A DNA stretch of 64,000 nucleotides from Pardosa pseudoannulata (taxonomy: Eukaryota > Arthropoda > Arachnida > Araneae > Lycosidae): contig CM063503.1 of NCBI GenBank assembly GCA_032207245.1, positions 63,556,244-63,620,243 of the forward strand, written 5' to 3'. The notes under the pieces were generated by a model, which was not told the DNA's origin, made no database searches, and worked only from the letters and a program-made list of their open reading frames with translations. Position 1 is the first letter of the stretch, and the number at the start of each line of letters is the position of its first letter. Shown here piece after piece: positions 11,111 through 27,700 of this stretch. The translations under genes were made by a program, and so were the position numbers.

Positions 11111-12660
11111 GGACAGTTTAGGAATTCCCTTACGTAATATCTAAGTTCAGTGATAAAACGTAAGAAAATAATGCAGAGGATATTTAAATAATTTAAAATA
11201 AGAAATGATTAAATGAGATGGTTAAAGGAATGACGTCATAATTCTAGAAAAAATGTTATTTTTACCTATTTATTATATAATAAATTGATAAATTTAATCA
11301 CCTGCTCTTAACCGGGGAAAATAGGGCTTGAAATAATGACATTAAATGCTCGAAAAGAGAAGGGGTGGATTTCAAATGTTATAAAGACTCGCTTTGAATT
11401 TTGCTAATCCTAACTCATCAAGAATCCAATATGGATGACGTTATCCATTCCAGGTCCAACCGCTTCATAAATTCGAGGACAGACGGACAGATAAATTAGG
11501 CTATTATTATATAGGGGATTATATAGGGTATTGTGAGCTCTTAGTGAATGCCGAAAGTGTGCCGGCTTTAACCAACGATAACTTTTCGAGTACTTAATTA
11601 TAGAAATTTGCGAAATATTTAAGACGACCTGTTTTAGCTTTTAGAAAAAGAAATTACTTCTCACAATTAATTGTGATAAAAATTTGAAACAATTGATAAG
11701 AAGAATTTTTAATTATATGTTATATCACGATACGTACTATTTTAAAATGCCTACTCAGTAGTTAAACGTATGTTTTCTATATTGTTGCATTAGCTGTAGA
11801 ATGAATTTACATCGTTCAGATAATTAACATACACAATTGTTAATTAATAATTTTGGTAATTATTAATAATTTGCACATTTCATATTCTTAAATTACAAGG
11901 AAATCAAATGAAAGAATTAAGCATACAGCAAATGTTATACATTCATTTAATGAATTGCAATAATATAAAAACGCACAAAAAAAGGAAATTAAGTAATTTC
12001 TTACATTTTTACAAACAAATATCAGAAATATAATGCAAAAGAATATTTGGCACTTCATTAGTGTGCTATAATTACGAAAGTTTTAGTTAAATAATAAAAC
12101 TTAATACTTTATGGGACGTTCTTTAGTTTTAATGATCGCTTCAAGATATTACAGCATAAGTTTAACTAAGTTTTTGTAATGTTTAAGTCTATGGAACAAC
12201 ATGTTATACCTATCTTCAGAAAGAACCATAACTATTACTTCTTTATTCGTGATATTTTTTTCTGAATTTGTGTATTCAAGAGCATCTATAAATTTCATAT
12301 CGAATGCTAGTCTAGAGATTGTGAAGAGTTTACCAGTCGCTTTCTAGTATTGCTGAGCAACCCCGTCTTAGTGGCCATAGTAGTATGTTTAAGGTCATTA
12401 GGCTGCTAAAAGTGGGAAGTTTGCTCAAAGTCCCATTTCCTAACCTGTTTAATAAATTATACCAAGACTTATAAATATATGTCAAAGATATCATTTTAGT
12501 ATCAATAATTTTACAATTTCCTACTTCATTAGATATTTCATATTTCATCTGCATTTTCATGAGGATCTAGACCAATATTTTTAAATAATTGTGCAAGTTT
12601 TCGAGACCAATTTAATAGTTTCTACTTTGGTAATCCATCAAGTTTATGACTCCTACTTCA
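11111..12660. other. Gene-free sequence
   Basis: No supported gene or RNA. 11460-11520 (gaggacagacggacagataa, then ggctattattatatagggga) looks like a repeat end but has no partner in the window. The remainder is AT-rich and unremarkable. Confidence 0.4.
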
Positions 12661-12675
12661 TTGGTACACCTACAA

Positions 12676-13820
12676 CAGTGGCGTGCGGTCAATATGTGCA
12701 GGGTGTGCAGTGCACACCCTGGCAAAATTATGAGACAATTTTCTGCACCTATGTCTACCTATCTTTATATGGTATATAATAAATATTATTTATAATATAT
12801 TCAAATATTATGTTGATTTGCTTGCTTGTATTCTCGCAGTGCGTGCGGTACTAGGTGCTGCACCACGTAGCGCGTTCAAAAGCAAACGAACATAAGAAAT
12901 TTTTATGTGTGCGCACTGTGCACTAATAGAAAATCACGCTTTATATGTATGGGCTACTGGAGATGTACAGCATACTATAGAACTGAGGAAAGTGCAGCTA
13001 TTTTTCCTGCACTTGGTATTCTGAATCATCCGAAGGTACGGTTTATTAAGCGCTGTATTAGAGGGGGGACTTACGTGCTGAAGCGCTTTTGGTTTTTTAA
13101 CTGATTAACTGGTCATATGATTTTGCAGACTGTTAATGTTTAAATTTATATATTGTAAGATTATGTTTTCATGGAAATATAAAAGAAGTATTTCATCAAT
13201 ATAAAGGGAAATGTTTTAGTGTGGTAAAGTAATTTCGGTGATGTATTATATTTATAGAAATAATTCGCTGAAAAACAATTTTGTTTTGTTAGACAAAAAA
13301 AAAAAAAAAAAGAATTTTAACAGAACAGTCCAAATTTTACCATTCATTGTGTTTTACAGACAGTATATAAGTTATATCTGTAACACCATATCCCTGGTTT
13401 TGTTTTTAAAAATTGTGAAGATGTTTTTCGCAGATTATATGATTTAAAAATGTTAAAAACAATTAATAAATATAATTTAATCCACTGACTGAACGAGAAA
13501 CAGTTCGTTCTATTGCGCCAGCGTGCAATGAAATCCTCTGCACGTGGAATAGACGTTCGGTTTGTCGGCGCCAATGACATTCTGATGAGGCACCGCAGCG
13601 GCGGGCGCCGTGTGGTGCTACGTTTGCTGAAAATGTAAGTTTTTCGTGGAAATATAAGTTTTTCGTTATTTTATTAGTAATACGGATAGACGTATGGATT
13701 TTGTATACAAATTAAATAATAAACGTTAAAGAAGTGTTTAATGTACATTTTTATGGTTTTATTATTATTGTTGTTGTTGCTCTCTGCACACCCTGCATGA
13801 AAACCTACCGCACGCCACTG
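12676..13820. mobile_element. Non-autonomous hAT-like DNA transposon
   Basis: The ends are inverted: CAGTGGCGTGCGGT at 12676 and ACCGCACGCCACTG (with one gap-like change) ending at 13820, each followed inward by a CACACCCTG-type block. They are flanked by 8-bp duplications differing at one base, acctacaa (12668-12675) and acctataa (13821-13828), the target length of hAT elements. The 1145-bp interior has no transposase frame, though it is CpG-richer than its flanks. A poly-A run (13297-13312) lies inside. Confidence 0.82.
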
Positions 13821-13940
13821 ACCTATAACAGGTTTCATTCTTTCCCGTGTAGAGTTGACTCTGAAAAAAAAAAACATCAATAGCCTATACACTACTAGAA
13901 AACATCGCAGATGTTCATTATGGCTGGCAGCATGAATCCC

Positions 13941-13976
13941 AACTAAATTCAGCTTATTAATAAGCTGAATTTAGTT
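13941..13976. repeat. Perfect 36-bp palindrome
   Basis: aactaaattcagcttatt at 13941-13958 is followed immediately by its exact reverse complement at 13959-13976, with no loop. Confidence 0.85.
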
Positions 13977-14231
13977 TGGTTAGTTTAATTGATAACAATT
14001 GTTATCACATTTAACAGATTTAGCTATTGAGTCAAGTGCTGTAAGTGTTAGATGCATTCCTGCCTTGTAGCCGACTTTCATAAATGTTGTCGTAATACTG
14101 CGATCAACAATCTTTGAAAAACCTTCTCTAAATACAATATTATGTCTATAACATTTAATGCATATTTTTAAGGATTTGAGTGAATCCTAGCAAAAATTGC
14201 TGAACAACTACAGATTTCCCTCCCAAGTTTC

Positions 14232-16914
<2,683 letters not shown>

Positions 16915-16920
16915 ATTTGC

Positions 16921-17084
16921 CAAATGGTAGAGTGCTGCTCTTTAGTTATGGAGTTCAGGAATTCTAATCCCATTGCTGTCATGGGTGTTTGTAGCCATTT
17001 GGAATCAGCTTTAAGCAGTAGGCCCCAGTCTCATTAGCCCTCGTGAGAAAATAGTAGACCATAGTGTTCCAAACCAAACCAAAC
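16921..17084 (+). mobile_element. tRNA-derived SINE, CCAAA-tailed
   Basis: A decayed tRNA-like head (tggtagagtgctgctctt for box A; caggaattctaatccca for box B) is followed by the shared body gtagcc...gcagtaggccccagtctcattagccct and the tail ccaaaccaaaccaaac. Same family as 41337-41504. Confidence 0.8.
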
Positions 17085-17299
17085 GTCATTCATTAAAAAA
17101 AAAGTTCTTTAAAATTTAATCATATAATTTAAATAAGTTTTCTTTTTATGTTTGAAAACATTAAAATATAAAAAAAGTTGATGGACAAATTGAATTTCAC
17201 ATTTTTTCTTTGAATATTCTTAGTTCCATGATTATTGCACACCTATATTTATATATATTTACCTATACATATTGCATAACTTTCACTAAATATTTGTGG

Positions 17300-17462
17300 T
17301 AACTGAATGGGGGCGAGTAGATAGGGGATATGTCTTTTGCTATAGGAGTACATGTGTTAAAATCCTATCATAAAACCAATGTTTGTAGTCTTTTGAAACC
17401 AGCTTTAGACAGTAGGTTCTAGTCTAATTATTCCTTTCAAGCAAAGAGTTTTCTCTAATATG
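17300..17462 (+). mobile_element. tRNA-derived SINE, more diverged copy
   Basis: The body blocks tttgtagtcttttgaaacca, gctttagacagtaggttcta and gtctaatta match the SINE at 16921 in the same order and orientation. The tail has lost the ccaaa repeats. It ends 200 bases before the first GDPGP1 coding exon. Confidence 0.65.
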
Positions 17463-17670
17463 AAAAAAAAAAATTCTAAAATGTTAGTGTATCATATACT
17501 TAAAATATGAAACATCTGTTTATAGGTGTTATTATTCTAAATGTACTAGCATCATACAACTTTATGTATAGAATGATTTATATATTAGCAGGCTAAAATA
17601 TCAATTAAAATTTATTTTGCTTAAGATATCAGTTTTATAAAATCTATATTATTTTTATATTTTTAGGATC

Positions 17671-20045
17671 ATGATGTCAGACAATGACTGGAAGTTTTTA
17701 TATGATATTGATCAGTTTGTTATTCAAACAGAAAAAGGGAATAATTCACAGGTATTTGTCTATATTTTTTTCTTTGACATTCTTAAATATTAAGTAATGG
17801 CAATACTTTATTATTATGAGACTGCTTCAAGTTTGGCAATTTTAATTTATAGCGTATTTTGTAGCTATTATAACTTTTTTTTATTGTGTGAAATTATCTC
17901 TATAACAATCTCCCCAAAATATTTATTAACGCTACATGGAATCCATTATTTATATATAAAATAATTTTTTTTTTCAAAATATCAGAAAAATAAATATACA
18001 CTTATTACTTGTATGTATTTGAACTCAAAGTTACTCATTCTCAGAATATACTGTACTTTGCATGATTTTTGTGATTGATTCTGATAGTTATTTTGTTGGT
18101 AATACAGGGACAAGGGAATTAATTATGTGTGCATAGTATATAGTATTTATATGTTTGTAATTACATATTTATATTTGATTTCAATTCTATTATTTTTTTA
18201 TAACTATATAGCATTTAAAATTTTTAATTTGAATAAGGGGAGAGATATATTCCTAAGAGAGATGCAATCAAATTGCACTGATGTACTTTTCCATGTTGGA
18301 CAACATGTGCATACACAGCTGTGGACTAGATTTCTAAGAAGAATACAGACACAGCTGTTGACTTCAAGTTCTAATGGGGGACACCTGCGGAGGAATATAG
18401 CTGATGGAGCTGATGCAGAATTGTAGCAGTCAAGCCCAGGCAGGGATGCAGCCATGAGATATGGGGGCAGTGGCTAGGCAAAGTGTTTTATTCTAATGAA
18501 TGTATTTAAGATACACTAAAGATATTGTTTGTTAATTGATTGAAATCAAACTTGATATAGATTTTTATAAAATTTGATTTCACATATAAAAAATATATCA
18601 TACAAATTATAAACGTTATTGTTTTATTATATAAATATATGATAATTATATTATTACTAGAGTGTAAATTGGTAATTTTCCTTTTGTTTTTATAGTTTGA
18701 TTTTAAACTTAAATCTTGCTGGCAAGAAAAGATGAAGAAAAACTGTTTCAGGTATACTTTAGATGATGTTGAAACAAGATGTGTTCCTGGTAAATATGGA
18801 TTTATTGCTCAGGTAATTTTTAAAGAAAATGTAGGGGAAAAAACTTTTAAAAATATATTATACACATACACATATATATAAATAAAAGTATATATGTATG
18901 TAATGAGACGGACTTCTCGGTGGGTGGTTGCAGTCATGGCCATAATAATTACACCCTCTCAGCTAAAGATCTTTATTAAGATAACATTAAAGGATGGGTT
19001 CCCAATCATCATAGGGACAGGACAAACTGAAGGATCAGCTAGCATGAAGTTCTATGTACAAGACACATAACACCTGGGTCAACATATGTTTGAAAACATC
19101 TCTAGAAAAATCTGTCTCTGACAGTGTGTATCTCCTTTTTATTTGGAAATTTCCTAAATTGTCTGCTAGGGTCATGTAGGATTATAATTGGACAGGCCCC
19201 TTCTCTGAGGGCTCAAACTGTAACCCCAGTGGTCAATTTAGGTTAGGGGTTAAAAAGGGGAATGCAAAATGACGCAGGAATTTTTAGCCGTTGATTTAAG
19301 TTTTGAAAACCCCTGAAAATTTTCCTTACATATATATGTAATAAATCAAAATTATTACACTTAAAATATGTCTTAAAAATTCTCTCCTTTCCTATTCTTA
19401 TTCCTTTTAATCCATTTTTCCAGCCCCAAAATATCTTATCCAAAAGAGTGTCCATGACGTAAAATTCTTTTAACAGTCTTTCAAAGCTAACTCTGAAATA
19501 AATACAAATTTTCTGTCAATTCAACACATTTCCCTGCTGCCCAGGCGAATGGATAACTTTTTTTAATGATCTAAGTTCCTTTTTACTGTTGAGAGTGCTG
19601 ACTAAGCTACTTTCTCTGGGAAGAAATTTGTCTCTGCATCTTGTTGTGGGGCCCAATTCTGTAAAAGCAAAGTGTTTTTGTATCATTCTATCTTCTGCCT
19701 TTGATAGAGTAACATGTCATTTTTGTAACTCTGAAATAAAAGTTTAAGTCCCATGTTAGACTTGTACTACTTCACTTTTATGGAATGGCCCAACTACAAA
19801 ATCATTACTGCTAGTTGGGTAGATTTCTCCTTGCCCAGAAAACCCAGGCAAGTAAATACAATAAGGGCTAAATTTTTATCGTAACCGACGGAAATAATTT
19901 TTGTCCTGTTACATATATATATGCTTATGTATATATATGTGTGTATGTGGTTTGTATACATACATATGTATGCAGTGAAACCAGCTTAAGAAGTTTTCCA
20001 AAGGACCAAGATATTAAGACTTCTTAAATGGGAAATCAGAAAAAA

Positions 20046-20099
<54 letters not shown>

Positions 20100-20310
20100 T
20101 ATATATATATAGGGCTGGGGCTAGGTGGTGTGCAGTGCATGCATATATGCAGATGGCTAAATTTCTAGGGGCCCCATTAAATATCTTTTAAGTATATGCA
20201 TTTATAGGTGGCAGCCAAATACTATTTTGCATATAGGGATAGGGAGCAACCAAATACTACATTGCAGACAGGTAGCTGAGAGCCCAGAACCAGCCCTGTA
20301 TGTATGTATG

Positions 20311-20346
<36 letters not shown>

Positions 20347-21437
20347 CATGCATTCTTATGCATTGTACATATAAAATAAGTTTATTTTCATGGTCTTTAC
20401 ATTTTCCCTTTTTCAGTTTTGCATTTATTTATTTACTTTATTTTTCTTTTTGTTGTTTAATTTTTCATTTAGTAACAATGCTGTTAAGCGTTGTCACATC
20501 TAAGTCCAACATTTTTGCAATGTGTATGCAGTTTAAGTTCTACTTCTTTTAAAACTTTTAGTTTCTGGTCAATTAAAGCCTTATGCATAAATCCTTATAT
20601 AGACGTAATTAAAATATTAATTTAAATTCAGTATCTAATTATACCCTAAACAGAAACAAGTGAAAATATAATAATAAAATCTAATAAAGTAAAATCTTTT
20701 TAGCAGCTTTTTGGTGATTTATTAGTACCTAAAATGACTTTTGCATGCTTCCAGGCAATACAGATAATGTTAAAAGAATATAAAATGGATCTTTAACTAA
20801 TTTTAGCCTGCAAATCTGAACTGAACCTTATTCTAGATAAATGAATGAAACTGGATATAACACAACAAAAAGGTTTATTCAATATGAGAATGTACTCTTT
20901 TGGATCTGTATTCTTAAATGAGAAGTTTCAGGTTATCGCTATAGAAGTTTTAAGGTGAAGTTGTTAGTTTTAATTATTATAGCACATCTCCCCACTAAGT
21001 TTATGGTCTAAAGCTGAATGTTAGACTACTTTGGACCCTCCCATTTTGTTATGTAATCTAATACTATCTGATTCATCGACTATGACATGTAAGATGTAGC
21101 TTCAGAATTGTTTTTTATTGCTCCATTCCATTGACAATATTCATGTGGGGTTGTTTTATTCCTTTATTTATTTTTTAAGCTTTGTTTTATGTGGACAGGG
21201 AATTCTGTTTCTGTCAGCTCAAAAATTAAGTTTCATAATAAAGTTAAAGGGGTGGTTTAGAGAACAACAATCTTTGTAAGTGGGAAAATGTTTAAGAGCA
21301 GAACTTTTTATTATTCAGGAAATTTTACAATTATTGGTATATTGTACTGATTAGGAACTCAGAAATAGAACATCTAAAGCCTGAAAATTTCTAAATTGAG
21401 AATATCTTATGTGGGCTCCACTGTATAAATGTATGTA

Positions 21438-21528
<91 letters not shown>

Positions 21529-21549
21529 ATATATATGTATATATGTATG

Positions 21550-21580
<31 letters not shown>

Positions 21581-21651
21581 GTATGTGTATATATATGTAT
21601 GTATATATATGTATATATGTATGTGTATATATATATATATGTGTGTATATA

Positions 21652-21702
<51 letters not shown>

Positions 21703-22174
21703 AAGGAAAATTCTCAGGGGTTTCAAAATTTAAATCAAGGGTAAAAATTCTCTCGTCATTTTGCATTCCCCTTTTTAACCCCTAACCTAAATTGACCACT
21801 GGAGCTACATGTTACGCCCTCAGAGAAGGGGCCTGGCCAATTATAAACCCACATGGCCCTAGCGGACAATTTAGGAAATTTCCAAATAAAAAGGAGATAC
21901 ACGCTATCGGAGACAGATTTTGCTAGAGATATTTTCCCACAGATGTTGAATCAGGTGTTACGTGTCTTGTACATAGAACTTCATGCTAGCTGACCTTTCA
22001 GTTTGTCCCTATGATGAAGTGGAAACCCGTCCTTCAATGTAATCTTAATAAAGGTCTTTAGCTGAAACGGTATCATTTTTATGGTCATGACTGCAACCCC
22101 CCATCAAGAAGTCCGTCTCATTACACACATATATATATATATATCTATATATCTGTATGTATGTATATATATAA

Positions 22175-22208
<34 letters not shown>

Positions 22209-24719
22209 CTGTATGTATACATACTAATATATCCATATATATATGTTATTAATTTTAGACTTTTAATTAACTAATAATAAACCAGTCTGTATATTGTTTT
22301 CTAAGGCTATATGTGGTAAATTAATACAGTCTCAGGCCTGTATTAAATTAACATAAACTCAAAACCAAACAGTTATAGCCAAAGTCCATTATATGTTTTC
22401 ATTAATTTTATTCCTTAGTTAATCCATTAATTTTATTCCATAAACTGTGGGTATAGACTGTACCATCCATATGTCTTTAAAACACCAGATTTAGCACCAA
22501 AGTGACTTAGTCATCCCAGAGTATGACATACACTAATTCTGATGGGAACTATCTTAGTTCAATATTTTTAGATGCTAAGAAAATGACATATAATCAGTAA
22601 AAAGTGGCCCTAACAAAGTTAAAGTTCAAATGAGTCATCAAGATCTCAAGAGAGCTAACTGTATTATATGGAAATATAGTAAGAATTGGAAGTTAAGGAT
22701 TTTATTCCCGACAAACAGAAGCAATTGCTCTTTCTGGATTGAGTTTCTGTTATGATTGCAATTTGAAATAAAAATTGAGGAAAATAATTTAGTTACTTAT
22801 TAGGATATTTTTTTAATATATTACATATGTAATACACTAAGTATTTAAGATACACTTCATATTATTCATAAGATGTGAACTGTTTTTGCCAAAAAATATT
22901 TTAAATTTAGATAAAATATATAATTTTTTATATTTTTTTTAAATATAGCTAAATATCAAGAGGGCTATTGAAAGAAGAAAACCACAGTTTATATCTGATG
23001 TGATCATGCCTTTTGATCATGAAAAATTTCACTTTGGCAAAGTTCATGAGCAGGAGGTAAGGATTTATATCTTGTTTGTATTTTAAGCTAGAAATATCCA
23101 GAAATTTTTTATTGGATTATCATAATCTTTTTTATTACTTTTTAAGTGAAAAATTACTTACTGATATATAATATCAATATATATTTATATTTTCTAGATA
23201 TCTTTTTATATAGTATATATATAAGTGTATATATATATATATATAAAATATACAGGGCTAGTTTTGAAATATTAGCTGTCTGCAGACAAGATAATATTTG
23301 GGCACCGCTTATGAATACAGATTTCTTCTAGATTCATAACTTTATAAAGCAGCTATGCATTGTCTTTCCAAACATACCACAATTGGTGACATAATGGGAA
23401 AAACAGCTGAATTATCAGACTTTGATAAAGGTCAGATTGTTATGGCTCAGTGACTGGGAACAACAATGTCAAAAACAATGTGTTTAGTAAGCTGTTCCCA
23501 TGCAGTTGTGAGCACATATCAAAAGTAATGTATAGATGGTGAAACAAGTCATCATCCAGTGGTGTGTCATCCATGGCTCATTGATTGTACGGGAGATCAA
23601 AAGAGAGCATTGTTCATCATGACCAAAGAGCTATAACAGCCTAAATCACCTCCAGCTACAACAGTGGCATCCCAGACAGTGTTTCTCAACACACTGTGCA
23701 GTTTACATTGCTGTGTATGAGCCAAAGCACGGCCCTGCACATGACCTGACAGCATGTCACCGCTAGCTGTATCTGTAATGGGTCAAGAAACATCAAAATT
23801 AGACATTAGAAAAATGAAAGAAATTTTCATGGTCTGATGAATCATGTTTTGTAGTCCATCACATTGATCAGCTTGTGGAAATATGCCAATTTTCAAAGGA
23901 AACCCTGCGTCATGGATACATTGTTCAATGGAGACAAACTGGTGGGAAGGGTATATATGGTGGGGAAATTATTTTAATGGAGCACATTATGACCCATAAT
24001 CCCCATAAAACAATCCTTGGCATCTGTGTACTAAGTGAACATTGTTGCAGACCAGGTTCACCCATTCATGATAACAGTATTCCTGGTGGGCGATAGTGTT
24101 TACCAACAGAATAATGCTAGCTGTCATAAGTGTCAAATCGTCAGGGAGTGGTTCAAAGAACATTGCGGTGATTTTCAAGTCATGTCTTTGCCTCCAAATT
24201 CATCTGATATTAATCTACTAGAGCATTTGTGGTCCAACTTAGAAAACTAAGTTCGTGCTGCCCCACTACCCCATCATAATGTATGGGAATTGTAGGACCA
24301 GTTGGTGAGCACTTGGTACCAGTTATATCAAACTATCGATTAGCGCCTTGTGGAGTCAATTTCATATCAGATGCTAGCAGTTTTCAGGTATAAAGGTAGT
24401 CTTACATGTTATTAATAGGTTGGTCACAATGTAATGGTTGTTTGGTATATATTGCGAATCAATATCTTTAATTAACAAATTATGTGAAGAAATATGCCTT
24501 AAGCATCAACCAAAGTTTATGAGAGCAGTTATTCTGAAACATGAAAGTAAGAAAGCAAAAGTAAGTTTTCTTACTAAATATTTTCAGTAAAATTCTTAAA
24601 TAAAAAAAAAAACCCACACATTTTAATATTACAGATTTTGTTGGCTGCCTGTCTACATGCCTACATGCTCTATATACCTACTAGCTTTACCCTTGTATAC
24701 ATATGTTTGTATGTGTATA

Positions 24720-24780
<61 letters not shown>

Positions 24781-27700
24781 TTCTAGCATTTAAGTTTTGC
24801 TTTTCTAAGGATGTTTGATGTTAATCAATTTTATCAAGGTGTACTGGAGGATAAATAAAGAATCCTCTTGAATACCCTTTAAACAAAGTGCTGATATTGT
24901 TATGTAAAATATTTAAGGTATTTGTCCAAATATTTTTACCCTTTGTAGAGCCCTGAAATAAAGCATAGTCATTTTGTTAAAAGAGTAATTTAATTTTGTT
25001 TAATATAATAAGCAGAATTTTCACTGTGTGTAAGCATCAAAATAGGCTTGAGTACTTATCAAGTAAGATAGCATATGGATTTTCATTATTAGAGATTTAA
25101 TTCAAAAAGAAATTTAGTATGTACTGTGATTTCCAGTAGGAATGCCATGATGTTTTATATGTTTAAAATTTAAACTTTCAGTGGATATGTCATTTCTACC
25201 AATGCAGTGTTTATGTGCAGTTAAAAAACCCATTAGAGACTTATCCTCCCTGAACAAGATCGTAAAACGGTTATATTATTTCTTCATTTAAAACAGCATT
25301 CATGTAAGTTTGAGTTGCTGTCATTCTGTGGTCTACAGATCCTTCTTATTGGTTTAGTTTGTTTTAGAGTGTTATGGTTTATATATTTGCTACCCAAGGA
25401 CTAATGAGACTGTGACCTACTGCTTAAAGATAATTCAAAATGTCTACGAACATCCATTCAAGCAGTCAGCTTCAAAACTGCAGATCCTACTACGTGAAGG
25501 CAATTCATTACCATTCAGCTATCATTTGGCTAAGTATTTGTCAGATAAATTTTAGGAGACACTGTGTGTACAGGTTTCGTGTACTGAAGAGATTATTCTG
25601 TATGTCCTTCTTGGTAGACTTGAGCTTACCTCTGTGGTGTTTGCATCTTATCGGGATGGATAGATCTAACCCAAAACAGGGTGGGCATTTCATAGGTCAG
25701 CAGCAACTTGCTAGCCACTTTGGGTTGTAGTTGTAGCAGTTGTATTACAGTTTATTAGTACCATATGGCTTTGGCTAGGTCAAGTATCAAATTGGCTTTA
25801 AGTAAGTTGGAAGCAGAATATTTTTTAAAATAGCAACTGAATGGCACAGAAGCCATATTGCTAATTTAAGCTTAGTATAACTTCCTGTGCTGAACATTTT
25901 AAAATAGAGTAGCAGCACTTGATTAAGTCTGATGACTGTGATATTCAGTGATGTCACACAGTGTTAATGCAGATGTGGCCTTTTTAAAGAAATTATGGTA
26001 TATATGTATAATTTATATTTATTTAACCATCAATAATTGTTAAAGAATAGAATAAAAGGCATTATACTGCCTTCTGAAGTTTCTAATTATAACCATGTAT
26101 TTATATAAAAGCATATTTAATTTTTTTAAAGAAGTGATTATCTACATTAATACCTTTTATATAATCTCCTATGGATTATCCTGCATACCTTATAATAATG
26201 ATATAACTGTAAAAGGTACATGAATAATTTCAATGTAATTTATACAGTATATTCACATTCTGTAACAAAAATTATTTAAAGTAACATAGCAACTGATTAG
26301 TTTCTGTATGGTATTTAGTGTGTTTATTATATTGTAAAAAAAATACTGTTGGTTATAATGTCTGTACCATCTGTTCAGTCTTATGATATAACCGCTTGAC
26401 TGGTAGCAACAAATGATAGAATAATAGATTATTCCCATATGTAATGTCAAATATGTTAGTTATATAAATATAGCTTTGAGGGCAGTTCAATTACAAAGGT
26501 ACAGGTCACTATTATACAAATCACATATGCACAGTATTGGTGTAAATTATATCATTATATGAGTGTAGGAAGTTATACTGAAGTGTTGTTTTGTTCAAGA
26601 CTAAATTGAACTTCCTGAAAGTAACAAAACATGGTATGTCTAATCTCAGAATATGTTAAGTTTTACATATAAGCAGTTATCTAGATTTTTGCAAGCCAAA
26701 GAGGCTAATCAGAGTAAAATTCATTGCAAATTGCGGCATGTTTATTTGTCAAATGAGTTAAGTCAAAAGAAAGCCAACATTTGGTGCAAAAAAAGTTTAA
26801 AATGGACCCTATAAATCATAGCAAACAGAAATGTAAGTGGCACAATGGAAATAGAAATCCCTGCAACATCCACTTTATAGTCAAGAAGTAATCTTTTTTC
26901 ATTTTCATTTACGTGGCTCATTAAAGAAATTTTTGGTAAGATGCAGATCAGGAGGTTTTAAAAAACACTGTTCTGGAATACTTCATCAACTCGACAAATA
27001 GCACTACCATGCTTGGGGATGTTCAAACTAGTGTCATATTGAGCAAATATGTCAAAGTTAACAAAACTATGTAAAATAATAAACAAAAATGTGTTTTTTG
27101 AAATGTATTAAATATTTTTTTTTTAAATTGTAACTGTCAGTGTAATTTTTTCATGTACTTCTTATTATTGGACCTCCCTTATATATATATATATGTTTGG
27201 GTAAAGCCTAGGACTTCAAATAGTATGTAATAATAATGGAGCACGCACTTTCATCTATTCCATGTAACATTTCTCTTACAAGTAAATGATTCCCTGGTGA
27301 AATTTCATACTTTCCTAATGTGTTTATGCAAAATATATGTATTACTGATATATTTATAAAAAGTATTTGTAAAATCTTTTCGAAATCATAATGTACTTCA
27401 ACACTTTTTATTTTATTATTATATGTGTGGTTCTACATACTTAACAACAATCATGTTTTAACTTTAATTATAGTTATATGAAACATAAATTCAGTGTAAT
27501 TTACAGAATTCATATCTTTCTTGCATGGCAACAATTATTCAAAATTACTCTAGAAATTGTTCAGTTTATTTAAGATATTTAATTAATTTAAGTTTAAATT
27601 AATTTAAAATTTAATAACTGTAAATTTTTGTTTATTGATGATAAGAATTATTACTATAATTACTACTAATGTTTTTTAATTTTACAGATACTCTTTGAAG

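Noticed and set aside
18127..18455. Overlapping 99- and 83-residue frames on opposite strands in a GDPGP1 intron
   Set aside because: No recognisable domain, no splice agreement, and mutual overlap suggests chance openness in a GC-richer patch.
18899..19330. Full LTR retrotransposon made of the paired repeats at 18899 and 21700
   Set aside because: The two family B copies are in opposite orientation and the 2.4 kb between them has no gag or pol frame.
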